NCBI GenBank assembly: GCA_900549545.1
Contig: URPA01000001.1
Span: forward strand, 62,001-126,000
Origin: an uncultured Eubacteriales bacterium
GTDB lineage: Bacteria > Bacillota > Clostridia > Oscillospirales > Oscillospiraceae
Length of the DNA: 64,000 nucleotides
Direction of reading: 5' to 3'
The translations under genes and the position numbers were made by a program. Position 1 is the first letter of the stretch, and each line of letters starts with the position of its first letter. Under the pieces are notes generated by a model. The model ran no database searches. It had not been told where the DNA came from and worked only from the letters and a program-made list of their open reading frames with translations. Of the stretch, positions 1-8,514 are shown in pieces.

Positions 1-290
1 GGCTGCTGGCGGAGGAGATTGCGCGGGAAAAGAACATCCCATGCGTCCGTCTGCTGAAAAAGACGGTCAACAATCCCGCCCAGTCGGGTACCGGCAGCCC
101 GGAAAAGCGCAAAGCCAACGTTGCCGGGGTGTATGCCTATGCGCCGGACAGGCCCCTTGACGGAAAATCCGTGCTGCTGATTGACGATATTGTCACCACC
201 GGGGCGACGCTCAGCGAATGCGCACGTGTATTGAAGGCAGAGGGCGCGGGGCCGGTTTACGCCGCGACCCTCGCCAGAACAAGAGAATAA
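1..290 (+). CDS. comF: ComF family phosphoribosyltransferase-like protein, C-terminal part (5' end outside window)
   Basis: The open frame enters at base 3 and ends in TAA at 288-290, leaving about 95 residues. It carries the phosphoribosyltransferase loop LLIDDIVTTGATLSECA followed by a short tail, the arrangement at the C-terminus of ComF proteins, which in naturally competent bacteria help take up single-stranded DNA. The zinc-finger N-terminus expected in ComF lies upstream of the window, so it cannot be checked. The mreB-like gene starts 34 bases downstream on the same strand. Another type-I phosphoribosyltransferase is possible, but a segment with KRKANVAGVY before the loop favours ComF. 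Confidence 0.8.
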   Translation, partial: LLAEEIAREKNIPCVRLLKKTVNNPAQSGTGSPEKRKANVAGVYAYAPDRPLDGKSVLLIDDIVTTGATLSECARVLKAEGAGPVYAATLARTRE

Positions 291-324
291 TTAAGTTGTG
301 ATATAGATATTGAGGTGAAGCCGA

Positions 325-1353
325 ATGGTCATTTTTGAAAAAGATATTGCGGTTGACATGGGAACAGCTTCTACTATGCTCTTTGAGCAGGGAAAGGGTA
401 TTGTCTCCAGAGAGCCCACTGTTGTGGCTGTCAACAAGTTCAACGGCAAAATATTAAAGGTCGGGCAGGAGGCCCAGCGTATGCTCGGGCGCACCCCGGC
501 GGACACTGTCGCCATCCATCCCGTGTGCGACGGCGTGATTTCCGACTATGATATCGCGGCGCAGATGCTGCGGGAGCTTGTTTCGAGAGTGACCTCCGCA
601 AGCCTCTTTAAGCCGAGGATTCTCTGCTGTGTCCCGAGCAGCATTTCCGGCGTTGAGGAGCGCGCCATGATTGACGCCGCCATCGAGGCCGGCGGCAGAA
701 AGGTCTACCTCTTTGAAACCGCAGTCGCCACGGCGCTTGGCGCAGGGATAGATATCTCCAAGCCTGACGGGCACCTGGTCGTTGATATCGGCGGCGGGAC
801 AACGGATATCGCCATAGTCTCCGCCGGCGGCGTTGTCGAGTGCGAGTCTATTAACGCGGCGGGTGCTGCGTTTGACGAGTCTATCGTCAAGTTTATCCGC
901 CGCAAGCACAATATGCTTATCGGCCTTGGCGCTGCGGAGGAGCTCAAACGCAGCATCGGCGGCGTTATCCAGCGCCCGGATGTCGGCCTTGAGGAGGTAA
1001 AGGGCCGCAGCCTGACTAACGGCTTCCCGAAGGTCGTCCAAATCAGCGCGGCGGAGCTTATCGAGGCCTTTGTTGAGCCGATGAACCGCATACTTGAGGG
1101 CATACACACCGTGCTCGAGCGTACCCCGCCTCAGCTCGTGGGCGACCTTGCGCAAAACGGCATCATCATGTCCGGCGGCGGGAGCCTGCTATACGGTATT
1201 GACAGACTTGTCGAGCGCAGCACCGGAATACGCACCACGGTCGTGGACGATGCTATCTCCTGCGCTGCCTACGGCGCGGGCAAAATGCTCAAGCACCTTG
1301 ACGACATGCAGGACGGCATGATGAATTTCCACCGCCGCAGACAGTTAAAATAA
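325..1353 (+). CDS. mreB: MreB/Mbl-family rod-shape actin homologue
   Basis: Predicted 342-residue bacterial actin. The phosphate-1 loop (DMGTAST, residues 11-17), the phosphate-2 loop (DIGGGTTDIAI, about 153-163) and the adenosine motif (MSGGGSLL, about 289-296) are all visible. Such proteins form membrane-bound filaments that guide lateral peptidoglycan synthesis. The length fits MreB, Mbl and MreBH equally, and these cannot be separated by eye; there is no mreC/mreD next to it, which is more usual for Mbl-type copies. The ATG is preceded by GAGGTGAAG at a suitable distance. It lies between comF and ispD with short gaps, so it may share their transcript. Confidence 0.88.
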   Translation: MVIFEKDIAVDMGTASTMLFEQGKGIVSREPTVVAVNKFNGKILKVGQEAQRMLGRTPADTVAIHPVCDGVISDYDIAAQMLRELVSRVTSASLFKPRILCCVPSSISGVEERAMIDAAIEAGGRKVYLFETAVATALGAGIDISKPDGHLVVDIGGGTTDIAIVSAGGVVECESINAAGAAFDESIVKFIRRKHNMLIGLGAAEELKRSIGGVIQRPDVGLEEVKGRSLTNGFPKVVQISAAELIEAFVEPMNRILEGIHTVLERTPPQLVGDLAQNGIIMSGGGSLLYGIDRLVERSTGIRTTVVDDAISCAAYGAGKMLKHLDDMQDGMMNFHRRRQLK

Positions 1354-1372
1354 ATAACCGGGAGGCGTTTCA

Positions 1373-2122
1373 ATGGACAGCTTAAAAGTTCAGAAAGCCC
1401 TGGCAAAATTCAAAAAGAAAAATACGGACGAGCCGCCCCACTGCTCGGCTGTTATCGTCGCTGCGGGCAGCTCCAGCCGCATGGGGCATGACAAGATAAT
1501 GGGCTCCCTGGGTGGTATCCCCGTGCTTGTGAGAACCTTGCGCGCCTTCGAGGAGTCCGAGTATGTGGACGAGATTATTCTTGTCACAAGGCTTGAAATG
1601 ATTGAGCACGCCGCTATGCTCTGCGATAAATACGGCATCAGCAAGATATCCAAGGTCATATGCGGCGGCAAGACGAGAACGGAATCCGCCCTCTGTGGCG
1701 TTTCCGAGACGAAAAAGGGCGCAAAGCTCATCGCCATTCACGACGGGGCAAGGCCGCTTGTGAGCCAGCAGCTCATAAAAAGAGTTGTCTACGCCGCGCG
1801 GGATAACTATTCCGCCGTCCCCGCCATAAAATGCACCGACACCATGAAGGTGGTCGACAGCGAGGGCGTTGTCTGCGGCAGCGTTGACAGGGACAGCTTT
1901 ATGCGCATCCAGACGCCGCAGGTCTTTGAAGCGTCGTTTATAAAGGGCGCGCTCACCAAGGCCGTCAAGGACGGCATAACCCTGACGGATGACTGCTCCG
2001 CCATGGACATGATGGGCATTAAAACCGTCACCGTTGAGGGCGAGGAGAGCAACATTAAGCTCACAACGCCCTTTGACATGGCCGTTGCCGAGGCTATACT
2101 CAAAGGCAGGTCTAAAGTATGA
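1373..2122 (+). CDS. ispD: 2-C-methyl-D-erythritol 4-phosphate cytidylyltransferase
   Basis: 249 residues. Makes CDP-methylerythritol from CTP and MEP, the third step of the non-mevalonate isoprenoid pathway that supplies undecaprenyl carriers for the wall genes found later in the window. The nucleotide-binding signature AAGSSSRMGHDK follows a roughly 25-residue charged N-terminal extension, and AIHDGARPLV (about residues 122-131) is the second family motif. GGGAGGCG precedes the ATG. The stop overlaps the ispF start by four bases (ATGA), so the two are translationally coupled. The N-terminal extension is slightly longer than in typical IspD; an internal start is not obvious. Confidence 0.95.
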   Translation: MDSLKVQKALAKFKKKNTDEPPHCSAVIVAAGSSSRMGHDKIMGSLGGIPVLVRTLRAFEESEYVDEIILVTRLEMIEHAAMLCDKYGISKISKVICGGKTRTESALCGVSETKKGAKLIAIHDGARPLVSQQLIKRVVYAARDNYSAVPAIKCTDTMKVVDSEGVVCGSVDRDSFMRIQTPQVFEASFIKGALTKAVKDGITLTDDCSAMDMMGIKTVTVEGEESNIKLTTPFDMAVAEAILKGRSKV

Positions 2123-2592
2123 GAATCGGCCATGGCTACGATGTGCACCGGCTCGTGCCGGAGCGAAAGCTCATCCTCGGCGGGGTGGAGGTGCCCTATG
2201 AGCTGGGGCTTTTGGGCCATTCGGATGCCGATGTGCTGACCCATGCGCTGATGGACGCGCTCCTTGGTGCGGCGGCGCTGGGGGATATCGGCGGTCATTT
2301 TCCGGACAATGACCCCAAATATGAGGGCGCGGACAGCATCGCTCTTTTGCGCGAGGTCGTTGCCATCATCGACGCGGCGGGCTATCGGGTTGAGAATGTG
2401 GACTGCACGGTTCTTGCCCAGCGGCCAAAGCTCAAGCCATTTATCCCGGCCATGCGTGAGCGCCTTGCACAGGCAATGGGGCTTGACGTGTCGGCGGTGA
2501 GCGTCAAGGCCACAACAGAAGAGGGGCTCGGCTTTACCGGCGAGGGGCTTGGCATAGCCGCCCACGCGGTCGCGCTTATCGAGATAAATTAA
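2119..2592 (+). CDS. ispF: 2-C-methyl-D-erythritol 2,4-cyclodiphosphate synthase
   Basis: 157 residues, the normal IspF length. It cyclises CDP-ME-2-phosphate to MEcPP with loss of CMP, two steps after IspD. GHGYDVHRL near the N-terminus gives the metal ligands Asp8 and His10, GHSDADVLTHALMDALLGA gives the third ligand region, and ATTEEGLGFTGEG near the C-terminus is the CMP-binding motif. ispD and ispF form an overlapping pair, and a hairpin with a T-run follows at 2651-2679, suggesting that this short operon ends here. ispE is not in the window. Confidence 0.96.
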   Translation: MRIGHGYDVHRLVPERKLILGGVEVPYELGLLGHSDADVLTHALMDALLGAAALGDIGGHFPDNDPKYEGADSIALLREVVAIIDAAGYRVENVDCTVLAQRPKLKPFIPAMRERLAQAMGLDVSAVSVKATTEEGLGFTGEGLGIAAHAVALIEIN

Positions 2593-2650
2593 CAGGTTTC
2601 GCCGTAGAGCATAAGATGTTATGTATCTGTGCGCTATGGCGGGATATATC

Positions 2651-2679
2651 ACGCAGGACAGAGATGCCCTGCGTTTTTT
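2651..2679 (+). terminator. Rho-independent terminator after ispF
   Basis: A perfect 7-bp stem, ACGCAGG at 2651-2657 with CCTGCGT at 2668-2674, is followed by a run of T. It closes the ispD-ispF transcript and separates it from the DUF3343/cysteine desulfurase pair. Confidence 0.7.
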
Positions 2680-2718
2680 ATATTTGTGCCGCAAAGTTGC
2701 GGCTGATAGGAGCGAGAT

Positions 2719-2970
2719 ATGACTCAATATCTGATAATGTGCCGTTCACTGACCGCCGCCCAGAAATCCGCAAGGCTTCTGGAGCGCTCAGGGATAACGG
2801 CGGTTGTGATAAAAGCGCCGCAGCACCTCTCCGGCAACGGCTGCGGATATTCGGTGGCCCTGCACTCAAGGCTCAGGGAGGCGGCGGCTCTGCTGAGAAA
2901 ATACCAGATGCTCAGTGGGAAAATCTATGAGAGCGTGGACGGCGGAGAGTATACGGAGGTACGGCCTTGA
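2719..2970 (+). CDS. DUF3343 protein, putative Se/S carrier
   Basis: 83 residues. The sequence fits the DUF3343 family: a beta-alpha start (QYLIMCRSLTAAQKSARLL), then a proline-containing segment leading to a conserved GCG with Cys42, then a basic C-terminal helix. Members are proposed sulfur or selenium carriers, a role not proven for most. Its stop overlaps the next gene, a cysteine-desulfurase-like enzyme, by four bases, so a sulfur or selenium atom could be passed from one to the other; this is inference. GGAGCGAG lies before the ATG. The family call is by eye from the short Cys motif and context. Confidence 0.72.
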   Translation: MTQYLIMCRSLTAAQKSARLLERSGITAVVIKAPQHLSGNGCGYSVALHSRLREAAALLRKYQMLSGKIYESVDGGEYTEVRP

Positions 2971-4079
2971 TTTATCTTGATAACGGCGCGACCACGCTCA
3001 TAAAGCCCGTATCAGTGGGCCGGGCGGTATCTGAGGCAATGCGCAGCATGGCAAGCCCCGGGCGGGGCGGGCACCCGCCCGCCATGCTCGCGGCGGAGAC
3101 GGTATACGCCTGCCGGGAAGCGGCGGCGGAGCTTTTCAACGTCCCGGAGCCGGAGCAGGTGGTCTTTACCATGAACGCGACCCATGCCCTGAACATCGCC
3201 ATAAATTCACTTGCCAGAGCCGGGGAGCGGGTTGTTGTGTCCGGCTTTGAGCACAATTCCGTTACCCGCCCGCTGACGGCAAAGGGCGCGGAGCTTGTAT
3301 ACGCGGGCACAAAGCTCTTTGACGCGGCGGACACTCTTGAGGACTTTGACAGTAAGCTCAAGGGCGCGGGGCTGTGCGTCTGCACACATGTATCCAATGT
3401 GTTTGGCTATGTTCTGCCGATTTATGAGATAGCGGAGCTCTGCCGCCGCCGCAGTGTGCCGCTTATCGTAGATGCCTCACAGTCGGCGGGGGTGCTGGAT
3501 GTGGATATGCAGAAGCTCGACGCGGAGTTTATCGCCATGCCTGGGCACAAGTCCCTTTTCGGCCCGCAGGGAACGGGGATACTGCTGTGTAAAAACATGG
3601 CAAAACCCTATATGTTCGGCGGCTCCGGCTCAGACAGCGTCCCTCAGCATATGCCGGATTACCTGCCCGACGGCCTTGAAGCGGGGACGCACAATGTCTG
3701 CGGAATAGCGGGCCTTCTGGCGGGGATAAACTACGTCAGAGCCACCGGAACCGGGAACATCCTCCGCCATGAGCAGCGGCTTTTGAAAACCATGGTGAGT
3801 GAGCTTGACGGCAGCGGCGCTGAGCTTTTCACCGGCCCTGGGCAGAGCGGCGTTTTGTCCCTGCGGGTAAAGGGCATGGACTGCGAGCAGGTGGCGGAGG
3901 GGCTTTCTCAGCGCGGCATCTGCGTGCGCTCGGGCATGCACTGCGCCCCCACGGCCCACCGCAGCGCCGGGACGCTCGATACCGGCACGGTGCGTCTGAG
4001 CTTTTCACCATTTAACGACGAGCGGCAGATAAAAACCGCCTGCGCGGCCATCAGGGAAATTGCGGAAAAAGGGAAATAG
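2967..4079 (+). CDS. Cysteine desulfurase family aminotransferase class V (EF2568-type)
   Basis: 370 residues, a PLP enzyme. Landmarks are a YLDNGATT-like opening (IYLDNGATTLIKP), the PLP lysine in MPGHKSLFGPQGTG (about residue 195), and a catalytic-loop cysteine in RSGMHCAPTAH near the C-terminus. The loop resembles SufS-type group II enzymes, but the protein is shorter than SufS and fits the EF2568-like branch sometimes found with selenium-dependent molybdenum hydroxylase genes. Expected activity is removal of S or Se from cysteine or selenocysteine. It overlaps the DUF3343 gene by four bases. No sufB/C/D or iscU is adjacent, so a general Fe-S assembly role is less likely. Confidence 0.85.
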   Translation: MIYLDNGATTLIKPVSVGRAVSEAMRSMASPGRGGHPPAMLAAETVYACREAAAELFNVPEPEQVVFTMNATHALNIAINSLARAGERVVVSGFEHNSVTRPLTAKGAELVYAGTKLFDAADTLEDFDSKLKGAGLCVCTHVSNVFGYVLPIYEIAELCRRRSVPLIVDASQSAGVLDVDMQKLDAEFIAMPGHKSLFGPQGTGILLCKNMAKPYMFGGSGSDSVPQHMPDYLPDGLEAGTHNVCGIAGLLAGINYVRATGTGNILRHEQRLLKTMVSELDGSGAELFTGPGQSGVLSLRVKGMDCEQVAEGLSQRGICVRSGMHCAPTAHRSAGTLDTGTVRLSFSPFNDERQIKTACAAIREIAEKGK

Positions 4080-4115
4080 TTCAAAAGATTTTAACATTAT
4101 AATCACCGCTTAATG

Positions 4116-4144
4116 TTGCCAACCGGAAGAAAATGCTGTATAAT
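4116..4144 (+). promoter_or_regulatory. Sigma-A-type promoter upstream of cdaA
   Basis: TTGCCA at 4116-4121 and TATAAT at 4139-4144 are separated by exactly 17 bases, within the 127-base gap before cdaA. The -10 is a perfect consensus and the -35 matches four of six. It would start the cdaA-cdaR-rseC transcript near 4151. Confidence 0.75.
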
Positions 4145-4206
4145 ATGCTGATAAGATTTTGCGGTGAGCTGGGCCGCGCTTTTGAAAAATTTGAACGGAG
4201 ATTCTT

Positions 4207-5082
4207 ATGGAAGTTTTCAGCGACGCGATCAGGCGCATTACAACTATGGGCGTTGCGGATGTTATCGACATTCTCATCGTCGCCTACCTGATATATAAAG
4301 CGATTTGGTTCGTGCGCAGGACCAATTCATATAACCTTGCAAAGGGGCTTATCCTCATCCTTGTCGTGCTCGGTGTGTCTGAGTTCACGCATCTGACTAT
4401 GATCAACTTTGCCCTGCGCAAGGCTGTGGAATTGGGCCTGATCGCGCTGCTGATTCTCTTCCAGCCGGAGCTGCGCCGCATGCTTGAGCGCATGGGCAGC
4501 AGCGTCAGCACCAGCCGCAAGGCGGAAAGCCCCGTCATTCAGACGGCTATCGCCCAGACGGTGCTGGCCTGCTCGGACATGTCCGAATCCAGAACCGGCG
4601 CGCTGCTGATTTTTGAGCGCAATGTCAAGCTCGGCACGATTATGAACACGGGCACGATAATAAATGCCGATGTGACGGCGGAGCTTATAAAAAACCTCTT
4701 TTACAACAAGGCCCCCCTGCATGACGGGGCGGTCATTATCCGCAATGGCCGGGTCGCGGCGGCGGGCTGTGTTCTGCCGCTGACCCAGAGCCAGAACCTG
4801 AGCAAGGATCTGGGTATGCGCCACAGGGCCGGCATCGGCCTGAGCGAGCAGTCTGACGCGGTGGTCATTATCGTCTCGGAGGAGACGGGGGCAATCTCCG
4901 TCGCGATTGACGGGATGCTCAAGCGCCACCTCACGGCGCAGATGCTGGACAAGCTCCTGCACAGTGAGCTTGTTTCGGACGAGGAAGACACGGACAACGG
5001 GAACGGCTTTATTGCGATGCTCCGCAAGCTGTTCAGGGTGAAGCCAAATGAAGAAAAGAAATCTGATGAAGTCAATATATAA
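4207..5082 (+). CDS. cdaA: Membrane diadenylate cyclase CdaA
   Basis: 291 residues. Makes cyclic di-AMP, a second messenger for potassium, osmotic and cell-wall homeostasis. Three hydrophobic segments lie in the first 90 residues, followed by a DAC domain with the catalytic DGA (in LHDGAVII, about residue 172) and RHR (in RHRAGIGLSEQ, about 205). This matches CdaA rather than DisA, which lacks the membrane segments. The start has AACGGAG upstream and a consensus promoter at 4116-4144. The frame overlaps cdaR by 35 bases, the conserved cdaA-cdaR arrangement of Firmicutes; glmM, often third, is absent here. Confidence 0.95.
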   Translation: MEVFSDAIRRITTMGVADVIDILIVAYLIYKAIWFVRRTNSYNLAKGLILILVVLGVSEFTHLTMINFALRKAVELGLIALLILFQPELRRMLERMGSSVSTSRKAESPVIQTAIAQTVLACSDMSESRTGALLIFERNVKLGTIMNTGTIINADVTAELIKNLFYNKAPLHDGAVIIRNGRVAAAGCVLPLTQSQNLSKDLGMRHRAGIGLSEQSDAVVIIVSEETGAISVAIDGMLKRHLTAQMLDKLLHSELVSDEEDTDNGNGFIAMLRKLFRVKPNEEKKSDEVNI

Positions 5083-6304
5083 CAGCCGTGTGTTCTGGGC
5101 TGTTGTCTCCCTGATAACGTCTTTTGCCATCTGGTTTTATGTGACGAGCGTTGACGAGGATGAGTACATCCAGACCTTCAACGGCGTTCAGGTGGAGCTG
5201 AGCGGAGAGAACACGCTCAGGGAAAACCGCAACATGGTCATTACAGACCTTGATACAAGCACCGTCTCCCTGCGCATAAAGGGGCCGAGGCGGGTTATAA
5301 GCTCCCTTGACGCGGACGATATTGTCGCCCGCATCGACGTGAGCAAGCTTACGCAGGCGGCCTATACCTCCCAGCAGTACACGGTGGAATTTCCCACAAG
5401 CGTCAACCGCCGGGATCTGGTCATTGAATCGCGCTACCCGGAGGCTGTGAGCTTTACGGTCGCAAAGCAGACGACAAAGACCGTCCCCGTGCGCGGCGGC
5501 TTTGAGGGGGAGATTGCCGAGGGGTACACAGCGGAGACGCCGGTGTTTGAGCCCTCCACCATCACCCTGACCGGCGCGGAGACTTATCTGAACGACATTA
5601 CCTACGCCTGGGTGACGTTTGGAACAGGCATTACCGTCAACAGCACTTACAGTGTTGAGTCCGGCTTTACGCTGATGGACGATAACGACCAGCCCGTATC
5701 GACTACGGAGTTCAGCTGCTCGACAGATACCGTGACAGCGACACTGCCGATGCTGGAGATAAAGGATGTTCAGCTCGGCGTGGATATAGTCGAGGGCGCG
5801 GGCGCTACAAGCTCCAATGTAAAGATAACCGTTGAGCCGAAGTCGATAAGCCTTGCCGGAGATTCGGCCATACTCAACGGCATAAACCGGATAATCCTCG
5901 ATACCGTCGATTTGACCGATTTCGCCTCCACCTATACAGAGACCTATACTATACCGATTTCAAACGGACTGCGCAATCTCACGGGTGTCACTGAGGCAAA
6001 GGTGACTATCGAGGTCATCGGCCTTGAGACGAAGACCTTCCGCGTAAACTCCATCTCCTGCATAAACGAGGGCGACGGGACGGTTGCGGATATCATCACC
6101 GAGAGCATAGAGGTCACACTGCGCGGCACGGCGGAGGACTTGGAAAAGGTAAAGAGCGAGAACATCCGCGCTGTGGCGGACCTTGCCGATTACAAGGGCT
6201 CGACCGGCTCATACATGCCGGAGGTCAAGATATACGTTGACGGCTTTACAAATGTGGGCGCAATTGGTACGGAGACTATCTCCGTTGAAATAAGGAGGGC
6301 ATGA
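5048..6304 (+). CDS. cdaR: CdaR, YbbR-domain regulator of CdaA
   Basis: 418 residues. An N-terminal membrane anchor (about residues 12-31, VFWAVVSLITSFAIWFYV) is followed by an extracytoplasmic region of roughly four repeated YbbR-like beta domains, each with the pattern 'v.l.G....l......v.a.vDls'. CdaR partners CdaA and modulates c-di-AMP synthesis. The gene overlaps cdaA by 35 bases. An in-frame ATG at 5066 is an alternative start that would shorten the cytoplasmic stub by six residues; neither has a strong Shine-Dalgarno site. The stop TGA precedes the TTG start of rseC by one base. Confidence 0.9.
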   Translation: MKKRNLMKSIYNSRVFWAVVSLITSFAIWFYVTSVDEDEYIQTFNGVQVELSGENTLRENRNMVITDLDTSTVSLRIKGPRRVISSLDADDIVARIDVSKLTQAAYTSQQYTVEFPTSVNRRDLVIESRYPEAVSFTVAKQTTKTVPVRGGFEGEIAEGYTAETPVFEPSTITLTGAETYLNDITYAWVTFGTGITVNSTYSVESGFTLMDDNDQPVSTTEFSCSTDTVTATLPMLEIKDVQLGVDIVEGAGATSSNVKITVEPKSISLAGDSAILNGINRIILDTVDLTDFASTYTETYTIPISNGLRNLTGVTEAKVTIEVIGLETKTFRVNSISCINEGDGTVADIITESIEVTLRGTAEDLEKVKSENIRAVADLADYKGSTGSYMPEVKIYVDGFTNVGAIGTETISVEIRRA

Positions 6305-6305
6305 T

Positions 6306-6722
6306 TTGACTCAGGAGGCTGTAATAACAAAGCTGCTGCCGGATAACATGGCGGAGGTCGTGGTGACACGGGGCACCGCCTGCGGCAGCAACTGCGGCAA
6401 CTGTGAAAGCTGCATTTACGACAGCAAGGTGAAAGCCCTTGCGAAAAACCCCATCGGCGCGCTCCGGGGCGAGAAGGTGGTCATATCCAGCAAAACCTCC
6501 TTCGTTTTCGGCGCGGCAATTCTTGTTTATGTGATGCCGCTGGTGCTGTTTCTGATTGGCTTTGCCGCGGCGCATATGCTCGGCGGCAGCGAGGGGGTCT
6601 GTGTGCTGACAAGCTTTATCGGCCTTGTGCTGGGCGCGGTCATCGTCGTTTTAAGCCAGCGGCTCAAAAAAGATAAAAAGCCCCTTGTCTATACCATTAT
6701 CGGGAGGGCTGAGGCACAATGA
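6306..6722 (+). CDS. RseC/MucC-like SoxR-reducing system protein
   Basis: 138 residues from a TTG start supported by AGGAGGGC just upstream; the nearby ATG at 6301 runs into a stop. The N-terminal domain has a cysteine cluster, Cys26, 30, 33 and 36 (CX3CX2CX2C), as in RseC proteins, then two transmembrane segments (about 66-89 and 95-117) and a basic tail. RseC relatives are linked to electron-transfer complexes such as Rnf and to SoxR reduction, but none of those genes is adjacent here. The cysteines could bind an Fe-S cluster (inference). The stop overlaps the yicC start by four bases. Confidence 0.8.
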   Translation: MTQEAVITKLLPDNMAEVVVTRGTACGSNCGNCESCIYDSKVKALAKNPIGALRGEKVVISSKTSFVFGAAILVYVMPLVLFLIGFAAAHMLGGSEGVCVLTSFIGLVLGAVIVVLSQRLKKDKKPLVYTIIGRAEAQ

Positions 6723-7597
6723 TAAAGAGCATGACGGGTTATGGCAGCGCCAGCGGCAGCGCCCAGGGCTTCAATATCAGCGTGGAGCTGAAAAGCGTCA
6801 ACAACCGCTTTTTGGATACCTCCGTGCGTATGCCGCGCAGCTTCATGTTTGCCGAGGAGACGGTTAAATCCGCCGTCCAGCGGCATATCAGCCGGGGCAA
6901 GGTCGATGTCTTTGTGACGGTCGATTCCGCCGGGACGGACGAGGTCTGCGTCAAGGTAAATGAGGCGCTTTTGAAGGGCTATGTCACCGCGGTAAAGCAC
7001 ATTGCCGAGGAGTACGGGCTAAATGACGATGTAAGCGCCATGAGTGTTGCCCGCTTCCCGGAGGTTTTGACGGTCGAAAAGGCTGATATTGACACGGAGG
7101 CCGTTGCCGCCGCGATAGGCGAGCTTACAGAGCTTGCGCTGGAGGATTTTGACAAGATGCGCCTGCGCGAGGGCGAGAAGCTCAGGGACGATGTATTGAG
7201 CAGGCTCCAGACTATTGACGCGCTTGTCACCACGGTGGAGCGCTCCGCCCCGGAGACGGTGAAGGCCTACCGCAGCCGCCTTGAGCAGAAGATGCAGGAG
7301 GTACTGGGCACCGCCGGAATCGACGAGAGCCGCATTTTGGCCGAGGCCGCCATTTTTGCAGACCATATCGCCGTGGACGAAGAGACCGTGCGCCTGCGCA
7401 GTCATATGTCCCAGCTCAGGCAGATGGTCGAGGGCTCATCGCCCACCGGCAGGAAGATTGATTTTCTCGTGCAGGAGTTTAACCGCGAAGCCAATACAAT
7501 CGGCTCCAAGTGCCAGAATTCGGACATTGCCCACACGGTGGTCGACCTCAAGTCCGAAATTGAGAAGATTCGCGAGCAGATTCAGAACATCGAATAG
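6719..7597 (+). CDS. yicC: YicC family endoribonuclease
   Basis: 292 residues, the normal family length. It begins with the hallmark MTGYGSASG and ELKSVNNRFLD, has the conserved middle region with RAREGEKL-like KMRLREGEKLRDD, and ends with the DUF1732 block containing GRKIDFLVQEFNREANTIGSK. YicC is an RNA-degrading enzyme in E. coli; YloC is the Firmicute counterpart. It is followed by remA, gmk and rpoZ, the conserved order seen in Bacillus and Clostridia. The ATG overlaps the rseC stop. Confidence 0.93.
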   Translation: MIKSMTGYGSASGSAQGFNISVELKSVNNRFLDTSVRMPRSFMFAEETVKSAVQRHISRGKVDVFVTVDSAGTDEVCVKVNEALLKGYVTAVKHIAEEYGLNDDVSAMSVARFPEVLTVEKADIDTEAVAAAIGELTELALEDFDKMRLREGEKLRDDVLSRLQTIDALVTTVERSAPETVKAYRSRLEQKMQEVLGTAGIDESRILAEAAIFADHIAVDEETVRLRSHMSQLRQMVEGSSPTGRKIDFLVQEFNREANTIGSKCQNSDIAHTVVDLKSEIEKIREQIQNIE

Positions 7598-7606
7598 GAG
7601 CGGAGA

Positions 7607-7843
7607 ATGAAGCTTGTACCTATTGGTTTTGGAAACCTCATCTCTGCTGAGCGGGTTGTCTCTGTCGTAAGCCCGGAGTCCGCGCCCATCAAGCGCATGA
7701 TTCAGGATGTGCGCGAGCGGGGGCTGCTTATCGACGCATCCTTCGGCAGAAGCACCAAGGCTGTTATAGTCATGGACAGCGGCAACGTTGTGTTGTCGGC
7801 GCTCGCGCCGGATGTTCTTGCGCAGCGCTTCAGTGAGGAATAG
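7607..7843 (+). CDS. remA: RemA-family (DUF370) DNA-binding regulator
   Basis: 78 residues. The protein starts with KLVPIGFGNLISAERVVSVV, contains the SAPIKRMIQDVRERGLLIDAS segment and ends after KAVIVMDSGNVVLSAL, all typical of RemA/YlzA. In Bacillus subtilis RemA activates biofilm matrix genes and osmoprotectant genes by wrapping DNA; the role in anaerobic Clostridia is not established. It sits between yicC and gmk as in Bacillus. GGAGCGGAGA precedes the ATG. Confidence 0.93.
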   Translation: MKLVPIGFGNLISAERVVSVVSPESAPIKRMIQDVRERGLLIDASFGRSTKAVIVMDSGNVVLSALAPDVLAQRFSEE

Positions 7844-7874
7844 AGGAATTATATTGACAGGAGGGTATTATAAA

Positions 7875-8474
7875 ATGGAGAAGAAGGGGAAACTGTTTGT
7901 TATATCCGGCCCGTCCGGGGCGGGGAAGAGCACGGTCGTGTTCAAGGCGGTTGAAAACCGCGACGATGTGTGCTTTTCCATTTCTGTCACCACCCGTAAG
8001 CCCAGACCCGGCGAGGTGGACGGGAAAGAGAATTTCTTTGTGGACCTTGACCGTTTTAAGGAAATGGTCGAGAATGATGAGCTTCTGGAGCACGCCGAGT
8101 ATGTTGCCAACTCCTACGGCACACCCAGAGCCTATGTCCAGAAGAATCTTGACGCGGGCATGAATGTGCTGCTTGATATCGAGGTGCAGGGCGCGCGGCA
8201 GGTGCATGAGAAGATGCCCGAGGCCGTGATGATTTTCATTGTGCCGCCCTCCATGGAGGTTTTGAAGCAGCGCCTTGAAAACCGCGGCACGGATACCGAG
8301 CGCGCCATCGAGGCCCGCCTTATCCGCGCAAAGCAGGAATACGCCGAGGCGGATTTCTACGATTATATTATAGTCAACGACGATGCCGACAAAGCGGCCA
8401 AGGAGTTTGAGGCGATTATAACCGCCGAGGGCTGCCGCGCGGCTGACCATATGGATATCCTTAAAAATGCTTGA
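7875..8474 (+). CDS. gmk: Guanylate kinase
   Basis: 199 residues. Phosphorylates GMP to GDP with ATP. The P-loop SGPSGAGKST lies at residues 11-20, the GMP-binding TTRKPRPGEVDGKE follows, and YGTPRAYV and DIEVQGARQV are further family motifs. The frame is open further upstream, but the ATG at 7875 begins just before the P-loop as in other Gmk proteins, and ACAGGAGGG at 7858-7864 provides the Shine-Dalgarno site. Located between remA and rpoZ in the usual order. Confidence 0.96.
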   Translation: MEKKGKLFVISGPSGAGKSTVVFKAVENRDDVCFSISVTTRKPRPGEVDGKENFFVDLDRFKEMVENDELLEHAEYVANSYGTPRAYVQKNLDAGMNVLLDIEVQGARQVHEKMPEAVMIFIVPPSMEVLKQRLENRGTDTERAIEARLIRAKQEYAEADFYDYIIVNDDADKAAKEFEAIITAEGCRAADHMDILKNA

Positions 8475-8514
8475 TTAATATGCCGCATTTGCGGCGGAAT
8501 GGAGATTGATTATT

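Noticed and set aside
8482..8495. Small hairpin before rpoZ (and a similar CCGC-T6-GCGG at 10980-10994 before def) as terminators
   Set aside because: Stems of four or five pairs without a useful T-run, inside an evident operon. They may only be spacers.
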